A stretch of DNA of 64,000 bases from Brettanomyces bruxellensis (GCF_011074885.1 NC_054690.1:439001-503000); one strand, 5' to 3'; positions 11,385 through 21,609 are shown, counted from the first letter of the stretch. Notes: generated from the sequence alone by a model not told the origin. Program-made: numbers and translations.

Positions 11385-12500
11385 ATGTTTAGAAGCTTAA
11401 CATCATTCAAAACACAGGGACCTGTTCTGTCCCGGATGGCCCTAAGATTATACTCGACTATCCCAAAAACGCAGAAAGCAATGGTGTTTTATAAAAATGG
11501 TGGACCTCTAAAGTATGAAGATATTCCAGTTCCTAAACCAAAGCCAAGCGAAATATTGATAAATGTCAGATATTCCGGTGTCTGTCACACAGATTTGCAT
11601 GCATGGAAGGGCGATTGGCCACTTCCAACAAAGCTACCCTTAGTTGGAGGTCATGAGGGTGCAGGAGTTGTTGTTGCGTGTGGTTCGGAAGTCAAAAACT
11701 TTAAGGTTGGGGACTACGCCGGGATCAAGTGGTTGAATGGATCCTGTATGGGCTGTGAGTACTGTATGCAGGGTGCAGAGCCAAATTGCCCAAAGGCCGA
11801 TTTATCTGGTTACACTCATGATGGATCATTCCAGCAGTACGCAACCGCTGATGCAGTTCAAGCTGCACATATTCCTCAGGGAACAGACTTAGCTGCGGTT
11901 GCCCCAATTTTATGTGCTGGAGTCACGGTTTACAAAGCTTTGAAAACAGCTGATCTCAGACCTGGTCAATGGGTGGCAATTTCAGGTGCCGGAGGTGGTT
12001 TAGGTTCCCTAGCAGTCCAGTATGCCAAGGCTATGGGACTCAGAGTTGTTGGTATTGATGGTGGCTCTGAAAAGAAAGAACTTGCAACCAAGCTTGGAGC
12101 CGAAGAATTTATTGATTTCACACAGGTTTCCGATGTCGTCAAGGAGATGCAAAATGTTACAAATGGAGGTCCACATGGTGTCATCAATGTCTCTGTTTCT
12201 CCTAGAGCAATGTCACAGTCTGTGGAGTACGTTCGCACTTTGGGTAAAGTTGTTCTTGTTGGCCTTCCAGCAGATGCTGTTGTCCAAACAAAGGTGTTTG
12301 ACCATGTCATAAAATCCATTCAGATCAGAGGCTCCTATGTTGGAAATAGGGAGGACACTGCTGAGGCCTTGGATTTCTTTGAAAGAGGCCTCGTTCATTC
12401 TCCTATTAAGGTTGTGGGGCTCTCTGATCTTCCAAAGGTTTTCTCTTTGATGGAAAAGGGTAAGATTGCCGGTAGATATGTTTTGGACACATCCAAATGA
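11385..12500 (+). CDS. Zinc alcohol dehydrogenase with mitochondrial presequence
   Basis: NAD-dependent medium-chain alcohol dehydrogenase interconverting ethanol and acetaldehyde. I start at the ATG at 11385 ([11 protein letters not shown]), giving 371 aa; the open frame runs further upstream but has no ATG there. The first 25 residues are Arg/Ser-rich without acids (MFRSLTSF through LRLYST), a typical matrix-targeting leader ahead of the usual cytosolic start ([15 protein letters not shown]), as in ADH3-type enzymes. Catalytic zinc ligands are Cys67, His90 (GGHEGAG) and Cys177. Structural zinc ligands are Cys121, Cys124, Cys127 and Cys135. The NAD-binding loop GAGGGLG is at 201-207. All key residues are intact. 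A mitochondrial role in redox shuttling is inferred from the leader only. Confidence 0.93.
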   Translation: MFRSLTSFKTQGPVLSRMALRLYSTIPKTQKAMVFYKNGGPLKYEDIPVPKPKPSEILINVRYSGVCHTDLHAWKGDWPLPTKLPLVGGHEGAGVVVACGSEVKNFKVGDYAGIKWLNGSCMGCEYCMQGAEPNCPKADLSGYTHDGSFQQYATADAVQAAHIPQGTDLAAVAPILCAGVTVYKALKTADLRPGQWVAISGAGGGLGSLAVQYAKAMGLRVVGIDGGSEKKELATKLGAEEFIDFTQVSDVVKEMQNVTNGGPHGVINVSVSPRAMSQSVEYVRTLGKVVLVGLPADAVVQTKVFDHVIKSIQIRGSYVGNREDTAEALDFFERGLVHSPIKVVGLSDLPKVFSLMEKGKIAGRYVLDTSK

Positions 12501-12666
12501 TCTGCTACTCGCGTAATTTAATCAACATTATAATGTCTTTTAATGTCTTTCCATTTGCCCCTATATTCGGAATTTACTTTACGTTTAACGTTACTTATTT
12601 TTAACGACTTGAATCAAATCTATTGAAAATATTACACCTGCTTCTAGCTATATGTAAATTACTTAC

Positions 12667-13713
12667 CTACTGTTTACACCCCATTCGAATATAATAGTAC
12701 CTGTGATAGTCCGATTCTACAAATTCCTTATAACCCTTCATCGGACTTTTCATATACTCTTTATAGTTCTTTTTAAGAAGTTTCATTCTTCTTCTCCATT
12801 CTTTAAATTCCAGATGCTTATCGAATTCTCCGATTAGTTCCAAGTCGTCTTTGTCCGCGAAAAAAAGATTGTTTTTGATATTAATATGGAAGCCGCAATG
12901 AGAAAATCCCTGTTTGTAAAGTGGTAACAATGGCACTATGTCTTTGGATGTTGTCATGCGAAAGAATGAACGCGGAATAAGTTTTCCACTAACAAGTGAT
13001 TGTTCCGTTATGTATAAAGGGAAATTCTCCGACATCCAGTCTATAAGACGATAATTGCCAACCTTAGGTGATCCATAGGTGAAGATAACTGGATTGAGAC
13101 CACAAAAATGGGATTCAACGGCGGCTATCACGCTTAAAGCACCTCCGAGAGAATGGCCAAGAAAAACTAAAGTGTATCCTTTCTTCCTTGCCATTAGTCG
13201 TAACAAATATCGCATAGCATTTTTATGGAATGTCTTGTAACCTTTAAGAAAACCCCTGTGTACTTTCCAGCCGCGGTATATAAATTCTTTGGTTGCAATT
13301 TCGTCCTTCACAACATAGGGAATATACTCAGTAAGTCGATAGTTTGTATCAAGGACCCATTCATTTGGGCTTGATGTTCCCTTAAAAGACACAATGATTC
13401 TTTTATTTTTGGTGTCCTCCATAATAGCGTAAGCTATATTAGTTCTCCCAGACTTGAGTAACTTTAAATGGTTAGAAGTTTTGCAAAACTTCGATGGGCA
13501 AGCTTCACTAAGAGGTTTGTTTTCCCCAAAAAGCCAACAGTATGAGTTTGCCGCAAATTTAGCACCTTCAAAAGTAAAGTCGTAAGCATTATCAATGAGG
13601 CTTTTAGTATTCAACAAGCTGGTGCTATTTCCTTTATTGGAAGCTAATTGGTATGCAATAACAGTTGAAAGAAATTGCAATCCTAAAATAAGTGGTGTGC
13701 CTTTGAATTTCAT
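12667..13713 (-). CDS. Secreted class 3 (fungal) lipase, copy 2
   Basis: Paralogue of the lipase at 8248-9306. I start at the ATG at 13713, since the protein then begins with a good signal peptide (MKFKGTPLILGLQFLSTVIA); the frame continues upstream another 29 codons without a signal-like start. From this start it has 348 aa. The triad is Ser188 (LGHSLGGAL), Asp258 (TSKDIVP) and His272 (FSHCGF), and the conserved segments IVSFKGTSS, HRGF and YGSPKVGN are present. Compared with copy 1 it is richer in Lys/Arg and has a longer basic C-terminal tail (EWRRRMKLLKKNYKEY). It converges with the ADH gene, which sits between the two lipases. It is probably an exported lipase or esterase of unknown substrate. 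Confidence 0.88.
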   Translation of the reverse strand: MKFKGTPLILGLQFLSTVIAYQLASNKGNSTSLLNTKSLIDNAYDFTFEGAKFAANSYCWLFGENKPLSEACPSKFCKTSNHLKLLKSGRTNIAYAIMEDTKNKRIIVSFKGTSSPNEWVLDTNYRLTEYIPYVVKDEIATKEFIYRGWKVHRGFLKGYKTFHKNAMRYLLRLMARKKGYTLVFLGHSLGGALSVIAAVESHFCGLNPVIFTYGSPKVGNYRLIDWMSENFPLYITEQSLVSGKLIPRSFFRMTTSKDIVPLLPLYKQGFSHCGFHINIKNNLFFADKDDLELIGEFDKHLEFKEWRRRMKLLKKNYKEYMKSPMKGYKEFVESDYHRYYYIRMGCKQ

Positions 13714-14533
13714 TGCAAAGATTAAAACATAAGTTTCTTTTTCAAAAATGTGTAAAGCATTGCGATATATGATAAATTTCACTTTTCCCACTTGTTGCAC
13801 AGTCAGGATTTAAGGTTGAGTAGTATTTACTAAGATTATATATGTATATTCTCCCTCCAAGATATTACTTTTATGAGTGAAAAGAAAATAATAAATTCTT
13901 ATATTAGATGTATTATGCTCAATCATTTCTGGAATATCCTTTATAGTACAGAGCGTTATTCTAAGGACTTCCAGAAAATATATGACCGACACGGGATTGG
14001 TTAAAGATGTCTTTAAAGGGCCATACAATTTTCTAAATTGATGTTAACATAAGGACGAATTAAGTAACTATGTGATGTAAGGATGCATACGCGAAAACGG
14101 AAAGTGTCAAAAAAAAAAATTGTCAAGGAGTGAAAAAATTTTTACGATGAGCTAGCATAAATTTTTCAGCCTTAAAGGCCCCTCTAGGCGAAAAATTTTT
14201 TGTAGTAAGACCGGGAGAACAAACGTAAAGAAAAAAAAAAAAAAAAAATAGGAGGGAGATTGGTTCCACCCTCAAGCGGGAGATCAAGACATAAGTAAGT
14301 ACTCTTGTTTCTTTGGAGTTGTTCTTGAAGAAGGCTTCTTTCTTCACCTTTTCCACGTTTTTTTCGTCATATCTTTATTGAACAACTATTTTGGTTCACA
14401 AGGAGGGAAAACAGTTAAAAAGGGAAAAATATAAAAAAATATAACAAAAAATAAAGATATCTTTTTTTTTTGTTAAGGAAATAGCACTAGAAAAGAAAAA
14501 AAAATCAGAAAATACTTTAAAAAAGCATTCATA
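13714..14533. other. Divergent promoter: lipase copy 2 and PAB1, with long A-rich PAB1 leader
   Basis: About 820 bases. The PAB1-proximal half holds RRPE- and PAC-like elements (listed separately), an 18-base A run at 14231-14248 and a strongly A-rich segment from about 14400 to the ATG at 14534. The lipase-proximal half shows no recognised motif. No small gene was seen. Confidence 0.6.
14131..14201. promoter_or_regulatory. RRPE/PAC cluster upstream of PAB1
   Basis: Four ribosome-biogenesis-type elements lie within 71 bases. They are an RRPE-like TGAAAAAATTTTT at 14131-14143, a PAC-like CGATGAGCT at 14145-14153, an inverted RRPE-like AAATTTTTCA at 14159-14168 and GCGAAAAATTTTTT at 14189-14202. 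In yeasts RRPE is bound by Stb3 and PAC by Dot6/Tod6. The cluster lies about 330-400 bases before the PAB1 ATG and probably drives PAB1, implying a long 5' leader. Confidence 0.6.
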
Positions 14534-16498
14534 ATGTCGTCCGCAGATGTTAATGAATTGACTGAGGCAACAGCCAAGTTGTCCGTCGAAGATAAGGTTG
14601 AGAAGAAGGAGGCAGCTTCTCCAGCTAGCGAGAAGGCTGATGGTGCCAAGAGTGAGGAGGCAGAGAATGGCAAGGACTCCAAGGACTCCAAGGATAACGA
14701 GCAGACTTTTGCTTCGTTGTACGTTGGTGACTTGGATCCAAGTGTCACTGAGTCCGATCTTTACGAGATTTTCTCGAAAGTCGGTCAGGTTTCTTCGATC
14801 CGTGTCTGCAGAGATGCAGTCACCAAGAAGTCTCTGTGCTACGCTTACGTGAATTACCAAAAGAGGGAGGAGGCTGAGCATGCATTGGATACTCTGGCCT
14901 TCTGCGACATCAAGGGCAAGCAGTGCCGTATCATGTGGTCGCAAAGAGATCCATCGATGAGAAAGAAGGGCACGGGTAATGTGTTCATCAAGAACTTGCA
15001 CCCAGATATCGACAACAAGACTTTGTACGATACATTCTCGACGTTTGGTAAGATTCTTTCATGTAAGATTGCCACGGATGAGCATGGCCATTCGAAGGGC
15101 TTTGGATTCGTCCACTATGATGATGCCGAGAGTGCCAAGGCTGCCATTGAGAATGTGAACGGAATGTTGTTGAACAATATGGAGGTGTACGTTGCCCCTC
15201 ACATTCCAAGGAAGGACCGTGAGTCGAAGATGCAGGAGATGATCAAGAACTTCACGAACGTTTATGTGAAGAATTTTGGCCCTGAGATGACCGAGGATCA
15301 GCTCCGTGAGATGTTTGAGGCCTACGGTAAGGTCACATCTACGTACCTGCCAACAGACAACGAGGGAAAGGCTCGTGGCTTTGGATTTGTGAACTTCGAG
15401 GATCACGAGGAGGCCGCCAAGGCCGTCGATGCCCTCAACGAGAAGGAGCTCGAAGGTGGAAGAATCTTGTACGTTGGCCGTGCACAGAAGAAAAGAGAGA
15501 GAGAGGAATCTCTGAGAAAGCAGTGGCAGCAGGCTCGCCAGGAGAGAATCAGCAAGTACCAAGGAGTTAACTTGTTTGTTAAGAATCTTGACGACACCAT
15601 CGATGACACCAAGTTGAAGGAGGAGTTTGCTCCATACGGTAAGATCTCCTCCGCCAAGGTGATGACTAACGACGCAGGTAAGTCCAGAGGCTTTGGATTT
15701 GTTTGCTACACCAAGCCAGAGGAGGCCACCAGGGCCATCAACGAGATGCACCAGCGTATGGTGATGGGTAAGCCACTTTACGTTGCTCTTGCCCAGAGGA
15801 AAGAGGTCCGTCACAACCAACTGAGCCAGCAGTTCCAGCAGCGGAACCAGATGCGTTTGCAGCAGGCTGCCGTTCAAGGTGGCATGGGCCAGTTCGTTGC
15901 CCCAATATTCTATGGCCAGAATGCTGGCTTCATCCCACCAATGCCAGCAGGTGTCCGCGGTGCTCCATTTGCCGGAAATGGCGCTCCTCAGATGATGATG
16001 CAGCAAGGTGCTTCTCGTCCAGGCCAAGGTGTTCCAGTTTCACCTGGCCAGTTCCGTGTTGGTCCTAACGGCCAGCCGGTGCCAATGTACATGCAACCAA
16101 TGTTCAACGAGTATCAGCAGCAGCAGCAGCAGCAGAGATACTACCAGAGACAGAACCACGGTAATGCACCTGCAGGTGCTGGGAAGAAGGGTGACAAGCC
16201 TGGTGAAGAGCAGGAGGCTGCGGTCACTGCCGTCAACAGTGCTTCTTTGGCCGACTTCTTGCCTAAGCTTGCTCCTGAGCAGCAGAAGAGAGCTCTTGGA
16301 GAAGAGTTGTACGCTAAGATCGAGGCTACTGGTGAGGCTTCTGACAAGGAGGCTGTCGGAAAGATTACTGGTATGATGCTTTCCATGGACAACAAGCAGA
16401 TCTTGGACATGTTGAAGGACGATGCTCTTTTCAACACCCAGTTCCAGCAGGCTTTGTCCGCCTACGAGAGTTACAAGAAGGGACCTGACGCCCAGTAA
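14534..16498 (+). CDS. PAB1: Cytoplasmic poly(A)-binding protein
   Basis: Binds mRNA poly(A) tails, promotes translation through eIF4G and controls deadenylation. The 654-aa protein begins with an acidic Glu/Lys/Ala-rich leader (1-58). Four RRMs follow at about 61-138 (SLYVGDLDPSVTES), 147-225 (NVFIKNLHPDIDN), 240-318 (NVYVKNFGPEMTED) and 345-422 (NLFVKNLDDTIDD). Each has its RNP1 core, such as KGFGFVHY and RGFGFVNF. A Met/Pro/Gln-rich linker with a seven-glutamine run precedes the C-terminal MLLE domain (about 570-640; KITGMMLSMDNKQILDM). It is somewhat longer than the S. cerevisiae protein, through the linker and N-terminus. Codon use is strongly biased (GAG, AAG, TTG), as expected for high expression. 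Confidence 0.98.
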   Translation: MSSADVNELTEATAKLSVEDKVEKKEAASPASEKADGAKSEEAENGKDSKDSKDNEQTFASLYVGDLDPSVTESDLYEIFSKVGQVSSIRVCRDAVTKKSLCYAYVNYQKREEAEHALDTLAFCDIKGKQCRIMWSQRDPSMRKKGTGNVFIKNLHPDIDNKTLYDTFSTFGKILSCKIATDEHGHSKGFGFVHYDDAESAKAAIENVNGMLLNNMEVYVAPHIPRKDRESKMQEMIKNFTNVYVKNFGPEMTEDQLREMFEAYGKVTSTYLPTDNEGKARGFGFVNFEDHEEAAKAVDALNEKELEGGRILYVGRAQKKREREESLRKQWQQARQERISKYQGVNLFVKNLDDTIDDTKLKEEFAPYGKISSAKVMTNDAGKSRGFGFVCYTKPEEATRAINEMHQRMVMGKPLYVALAQRKEVRHNQLSQQFQQRNQMRLQQAAVQGGMGQFVAPIFYGQNAGFIPPMPAGVRGAPFAGNGAPQMMMQQGASRPGQGVPVSPGQFRVGPNGQPVPMYMQPMFNEYQQQQQQQRYYQRQNHGNAPAGAGKKGDKPGEEQEAAVTAVNSASLADFLPKLAPEQQKRALGEELYAKIEATGEASDKEAVGKITGMMLSMDNKQILDMLKDDALFNTQFQQALSAYESYKKGPDAQ

Positions 16499-17002
16499 GT
16501 GTGACGTCTGAGTGTGGACAGCTTCTAGCTTTTTTGTTGTTGCTGATCTCTAGTTGCTTCCACTTCTCTTTGGTTTCCTCTTCCCCGTGTTTTTGGTTTC
16601 TAGCTTTATAGTTCTTTCTAAATATGCTATTTCTTTTTCCTTTTTTCCCAAAATTTGACCTTTTTAACGTGTTTTATTCTTCCTTGCTTCCCCTTCCCCT
16701 ATGGATCATTAGGCTGCGAAGAGGATCCGCTGTAGTGTTCTCTCCAAAATTCCTTTATGAGATTATGTTGTTCTACTGAGATTTTACGTAAGCACATACT
16801 CCAGTTGATGGTATCTCTAGTAAGTAATCGACTTTTTGCAAACAATCATTGATGTGTTTTGTGTGGAATCTAAGTTTGCTTTCCAAGATTCTACATTTTA
16901 CATTTTTGTTCTCTGAACGGCCGCAATACTTACTCTGTACTTTGTGCGATGTCAATAAAAGTATCTATTAATCTGAACTGTCTTAATTTAAAAAATGTAT
17001 TC
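16499..17002. other. Convergent 3' region between PAB1 and the zinc-cluster gene
   Basis: About 500 bases that contain the two 3' ends. The PAB1 side is T-rich (16510-16680), as expected for an mRNA 3' UTR. I see no gene or structured RNA. Confidence 0.55.
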
Positions 17003-19804
17003 TCATTTATTACTGTCCTTGGCCAGTTTGTCAAATTCCTGATTGTTCGTCAACCAGGCAGCTTGGCTTGTAATATCTTTCCATAGTTCTGCATCTTCCG
17101 CCGTTCCATTCACCATAGCATCCAAATCGGAAAAGTCATCTAATCCACCAAAAGATGACAAAATTCTAGGTGAGAATATTGGATTTCGTGCATCAAAGTC
17201 ATTGGAGCTTGTATTATTGAACTCTGTATGTGGCATGATATGATTAGCACCGCTAAACTCGCTGTGCTGGATTGACTGATCAGCAGATGATGACTCCAAT
17301 TCTTCAGTACTTGGGCTGGACTTAAACGAGGGTCTCAAGCTTTCAGTCGTGGTAGATTGATGCGATGGAGATCCAGTCGATATACCTGATGAAAGCATCC
17401 GTTTCCAATGGTCTGCAGGGCCGTACGTCGCAATATTCTCAACCATCTCGCTATTATTGGAGTTCCATTCACTATGCTGAGTAAAGCAGAATCCGCCAGA
17501 ACTCTCTGAATTTATAGAAGAGTCAGGCGGACTGCGATGATCAACATGCTTGTTGATCAAGCCGTGCATGGCGCCACGAAAATCTAATATTGTGAGAAGC
17601 TTAAGAATCTGCTCACGACGTAATGTAGCAGGATGGTTTCCAAGATTCCGCATTTTGGTAAATATCGTAAGTGCATGATCAAGGTGAACCAGTGTAGCAG
17701 AATGAACACCAAATGTGGAGTTGAAAAGAATAAGGGTGACTGCAGAAGTAAAAAGATACTCCCTATCCATATACCCGAAAAGAGCTACCATGTTATCAAG
17801 CATGAGTGCCCATAGTGATCTGATGGTATTTATAGATGCCTGGAAGGATGCATTTAAAAGATTCAAGATCACGGATGAGTAACGTGACAAGTCGATAAAC
17901 GGTTCATCAGAAGAAACATGGTCCGCAGTGTTTTTCTTCTTGGCCTTTAGATTAATCATAACAAAATGAAATAAAAGAGGCCTCACCGCAAGATTAACAC
18001 CCTGGAAATACTCTGTCATTAGATTAACGACTAGACGACTGATCTTGAGCTCAGGAACCGAGAAGTCGCAGTTAATGAAATCTGGAAGGTCTATTTTCCA
18101 CTTTAGTAAGGAGAAAACAAGGTCATGAACGACTGGAAGAATGTTTGATAAAGGATGGCGCGTGTACAGCTTTTGTAGGATCTTTGTGTTAATCTGTGTG
18201 ATTTTCACACAGTTTCGAATAAATTCAGCCTCCGGGAAAATATAATTTTCACATCCCGCAGGAGGTGATGACATGTCAAAGTCATCAGGCAGTGCCGTGG
18301 ATATATCATCGTCTGTAATTGAAAGTGGCAGTCCTGCCTTGGATGCCAGCATCCGCTCATACATATAAACCGTCCACCATATTCTGCGACGATGTTCAAG
18401 CTCATATCGGTTCAAAACATGTTTTCCAATATCCACATGTAGACCAAGACTGAGTGATGCACGTAATGCCAATCCAAAATAAAAATACGATGCCACAGTA
18501 CAGTCTGCAACCTGCAGATAAAATGCATAAAGAAGAAGAACTTCAATTCCGCCTTCTCTAGCACAGTTGTCTATAGCTCCGCTGGCAAAAAGTCCAGTGA
18601 AAAGTCCACTTGCCTGGTTGAAAAATCCCGATCCTGGAAGCCTTGCTGCCTCCTTAGAAGAGTTATATTTGTGCTTTTGTGATCTATTATGTTTGCCCTG
18701 TCTTTTGTTTTCATCTGTATCCTCTGGTTTGGAGTCATCCTTTCTTCTGCGTTTTCTATGCGGTCTGCCCGAAAGTTTGTACCCATCTAGATTATTAGCA
18801 GTACCCAAGTACATTTCACCAACCGCAAAAATTAGCAGAACTTTGCAAAACCAGATTGTTTCTAATGTCGATTCATCCTCATATGGCTTTCCATCTTCCG
18901 CCTTGCCGTAATCCGGCTTAAACGGTTTTGACTGATCTTCATCGTAAATCCGCCGAAGGCCCTCCTTTACTAAGCCTTCGTTAAAGAAATAGAAACAGCC
19001 GTCGTTGTATGATATAAACGTATCCACCAAAAGCATTGCATAGCTGTATGATGGCAGCGTAAAGTTCACGTCGATCCCCGGTCTCGAATGTGTCTTACCC
19101 AGCATTATCCTATAGGCATTTCCCTCCCTCTCGAGAATAGTTTCCGAATTTTTCCCTGAAGGAGTCGAACTATCTAGCACACCAGAAACCAGCTTGTTGA
19201 TTTCAAGCCCAAATAACGTGACTGATGAAGAGCCGATATAGATGCTTTCGCCAGTTCTGGAGTGGATCAGCTGGCCATCTTTATCCAAGAATGGAGGAAT
19301 CACCACCTCATTTTTGTTCTCTGTGGTATTATTGGTATTGTTTCCTGTGCTTGCCGTCTTGTGGTCATCGGCACCTGCAGCCGATTTTCTGTGAGTATTT
19401 GAATTCATGTTATCCGCCTTCAATGCGGTGCCGTCTTGCTGCTGTTCCAAAGTTGTTAATGTGCTGTTTTCTTGATGTTTTGCTGCATCTCTTTCGGCCT
19501 TCTTCAAGCTGTTTCGAAGGCTGGCGTTTTCTATTTTCAACTTGTGTATTTCCCCATGAAGATCATTCAAGTATTTCATGGACATCACAATTTTCTGTTC
19601 GCCTTTCTGGTATTCACATAGAGAGTTTGTTCGTTTACATTTAGAGCACGGAGGTCCAGTTCCGTCACATTTCGTGTGCTTCTTTCTGCATCTATCGCAT
19701 GCACTGTTTTTCTTCCTCTTCCTCTCTTCACTTTCCGGCTCATATTCACTTATTACATTCAATCCTCCCGTATTAACAAGTTTTTTTGTGTTTGTAATGG
19801 CCAT
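17003..19804 (-). CDS. Zn2Cys6 binuclear-cluster transcription factor
   Basis: Fungal-specific transcription regulator of 933 aa. The DNA-binding cluster is at residues 36-63 with spacing C-X2-C-X6-C-X6-C-X2-C-X6-C (Cys36, 39, 46, 53, 56, 63), preceded by a basic run (ERKRKK). A coiled-coil dimerisation helix follows at about 78-112 (heptad Leu/Ile in LHGEIHKLKIENASL), then an Asn/Thr-rich linker. The fungal 'middle homology' domain spans about 255-570, with the hallmark segment LEHRRRIWWTVYMYER near 470. A Ser-rich C-terminal tail ends in an acidic stretch (FDDFSDLDAM) that may be an activation domain. I cannot name the orthologue or its targets. It converges with PAB1 and lies in tandem downstream of TYS1. 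Confidence 0.93.
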   Translation of the reverse strand: MAITNTKKLVNTGGLNVISEYEPESEERKRKKNSACDRCRKKHTKCDGTGPPCSKCKRTNSLCEYQKGEQKIVMSMKYLNDLHGEIHKLKIENASLRNSLKKAERDAAKHQENSTLTTLEQQQDGTALKADNMNSNTHRKSAAGADDHKTASTGNNTNNTTENKNEVVIPPFLDKDGQLIHSRTGESIYIGSSSVTLFGLEINKLVSGVLDSSTPSGKNSETILEREGNAYRIMLGKTHSRPGIDVNFTLPSYSYAMLLVDTFISYNDGCFYFFNEGLVKEGLRRIYDEDQSKPFKPDYGKAEDGKPYEDESTLETIWFCKVLLIFAVGEMYLGTANNLDGYKLSGRPHRKRRRKDDSKPEDTDENKRQGKHNRSQKHKYNSSKEAARLPGSGFFNQASGLFTGLFASGAIDNCAREGGIEVLLLYAFYLQVADCTVASYFYFGLALRASLSLGLHVDIGKHVLNRYELEHRRRIWWTVYMYERMLASKAGLPLSITDDDISTALPDDFDMSSPPAGCENYIFPEAEFIRNCVKITQINTKILQKLYTRHPLSNILPVVHDLVFSLLKWKIDLPDFINCDFSVPELKISRLVVNLMTEYFQGVNLAVRPLLFHFVMINLKAKKKNTADHVSSDEPFIDLSRYSSVILNLLNASFQASINTIRSLWALMLDNMVALFGYMDREYLFTSAVTLILFNSTFGVHSATLVHLDHALTIFTKMRNLGNHPATLRREQILKLLTILDFRGAMHGLINKHVDHRSPPDSSINSESSGGFCFTQHSEWNSNNSEMVENIATYGPADHWKRMLSSGISTGSPSHQSTTTESLRPSFKSSPSTEELESSSADQSIQHSEFSGANHIMPHTEFNNTSSNDFDARNPIFSPRILSSFGGLDDFSDLDAMVNGTAEDAELWKDITSQAAWLTNNQEFDKLAKDSNK

Positions 19805-20406
19805 TCTGTATACGTGCGATTTTATTCTTCTATTTTTTCCCTTATCGTTTGTTTAAGCGTACTTCGGACTTCCCATCTAATTTCGTTCCAGAGGTGATAA
19901 TAATCGCACAATCCCACAACTCTGCTATCACTTCAAAGTAAGACTTAAAACAAACACCAGGTGTCCAAATTGAACAGCCGGCAAGCCAAGTCATATAAAT
20001 CTTACTGACTAATATATCGTATGTTTTTATCTATGGTTTTTTAGACGATTTCGGAATTATGTGCGAACCGGAAGTGTGGGAACAATCACTTTTGGGTGCA
20101 TACATAATTTTTCAGTTTATTCCATTCATTTTTTTTTTTGGATTGATCTGTAAAGAAGAGAACAAGACTTTTTTAAGGGTAAAGATAGCATGCCTCGAAT
20201 CTAATCAGTATTCTCTGAAAAAGAAAGAGGACTGTTTCATGAAATTATCAGTGCTTAGCTCTATCCAGGAATTTTATGCGACGTATTATTAGTGTCAGAT
20301 ACCAGTATTAATCTACATATTTCTTTTTTTCAAAGAAATGCTACGCCTCAATTTTCAAAAAATTGCACCGTCTCTATTAGCTTCTTCCTACAAAACACAA
20401 CAACCA
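19805..20406. other. Promoter of the zinc-cluster gene and 3' region of TYS1
   Basis: About 600 bases. A 77-codon ATG frame on the plus strand (20059-20292) has a hydrophobic stretch but no recognisable similarity, and I treat it as chance. Nothing else was recognised. Confidence 0.5.
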
Positions 20407-21609
20407 TCAATTCTCAATTTTTGCCTCCTCAAGCTTCTTGGACACCTTTTCGGTCTCTTTCTCTTCGTCCTTCTTTCCAGGATACCGTGATCCTCTGTTC
20501 TTTTGCTTCTTTTGCTTTTTCTGTTTGTTGTTCTTTGACGGCTCTGGGTATCCTTTAGCTGCTGCTTCCTGAAATTCTGGATTGGCTTCGTATTCGGCAA
20601 TAATTGGCTCCAACAATTGGTTGATTCCAGCAGCAACACCAGCTTTCAAGTCCACTGGTGAGAGTTTCTCTTCTTTAAATGCAGTTTTCAAGTCCTCAAA
20701 ACTGTTGTAGGTAATTGGGCCGCCGTATTTCTCTGGTCTGTCAATAAAGAACTGGAACGTTCCAGTACCATGTTTCAATTCATAAACAGGTCCCAAGACA
20801 AACTGAACAAAGGAAAGCAAGCCATTTTCCTCTACATTTCCTGGTGCACAGAACGCACTGTTGATCTTCTTCTTAACCTTTTTTGGCTTCTCTATAATGT
20901 CGATTTTCGAGTTTGGATCCGAAGATGACATCTTTCCTCCTTGGCCCAATCCAGGCACCATTGGGTTCATCATGTGAGCCCTCTTCTTGTATCCAAGAGC
21001 CTCAATGTTTTCTTCAGACAAAACAAAAATCTTTCTTTGGTCAACACCGCCGAACTCTGCATCCACATCTAAGTATTGTTCGTCAAGAACTTGCATGAGA
21101 GGGTAAATCAAGCCGGATAACAATGGGTTTGCCACTTGCTTCACCACATCTGCACCAGCTCTCTTGGCATCGTTCTGCGAAACGATATTTGCCAATTTGA
21201 AGAGATCCAACGTGTAGTCTCTGGAAAGCTGGTACGAAGAACCGACCACAAAAGTAAGCTTTTCAATTGGAACACCAATAGAACGTAGAATTGCCTTAAC
21301 AATAAATTCATAGTACTTTGCACGGTAGTTGACAACATCCAATGGTGCTTTCATGTTATCTAAGAAGGCATGAAGATCGGCTAAAAGAACTTTAACTTCA
21401 CATCCAGCCTTAAGGAAATGTGCCAATTTGATCATAGGAACAAAGTAACCACAGTGTGGCTTTCCAGTTGGAGCAGTTCCCCAGTAAATTTTCAAAGGTC
21501 TTTTCTCTTCTTCGAGAACCTTCTTGATGATCTGTCCATTGAGAACTTCCTGCAAACCCTTTGTAATCAGAGTATATTTCTCTTTTGGATCTTCCACTAC
21601 GTTGCTCAT
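20407..21609 (-). CDS. TYS1: Cytoplasmic tyrosyl-tRNA synthetase
   Basis: Class I aminoacyl-tRNA synthetase that charges tRNA-Tyr. The 400-aa protein has the ATP-binding HIGH-type motif as PTGKPHCGYF (about 47-56), the tyrosine-pocket segments (QVLDEQYLDVDAEFGGVDQRK) and an intact KMSSS loop (GGKMSSSDPNSK). The C-terminus is a Lys/Arg-rich tail (NNKQKKQKKQKN) of the type that aids tRNA binding or nuclear entry in yeast TyrRS. Length matches the eukaryotic cytosolic enzyme, and no mitochondrial leader is present. It is followed in tandem by the zinc-cluster gene and preceded by SNO, all on the minus strand. Confidence 0.97.
   Translation of the reverse strand: MSNVVEDPKEKYTLITKGLQEVLNGQIIKKVLEEEKRPLKIYWGTAPTGKPHCGYFVPMIKLAHFLKAGCEVKVLLADLHAFLDNMKAPLDVVNYRAKYYEFIVKAILRSIGVPIEKLTFVVGSSYQLSRDYTLDLFKLANIVSQNDAKRAGADVVKQVANPLLSGLIYPLMQVLDEQYLDVDAEFGGVDQRKIFVLSEENIEALGYKKRAHMMNPMVPGLGQGGKMSSSDPNSKIDIIEKPKKVKKKINSAFCAPGNVEENGLLSFVQFVLGPVYELKHGTGTFQFFIDRPEKYGGPITYNSFEDLKTAFKEEKLSPVDLKAGVAAGINQLLEPIIAEYEANPEFQEAAAKGYPEPSKNNKQKKQKKQKNRGSRYPGKKDEEKETEKVSKKLEEAKIEN

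Noticed and set aside
15059..16027. 322-codon frame antisense to PAB1
   Set aside because: Mirror of a strongly codon-biased gene; long antisense frames are an expected by-product and the protein is low in complexity.
20059..20292. 77-codon plus-strand frame with a hydrophobic stretch
   Set aside because: No family resemblance, poor codon pattern and location in the promoter/3' region of two minus-strand genes; fits chance in AT-rich DNA.
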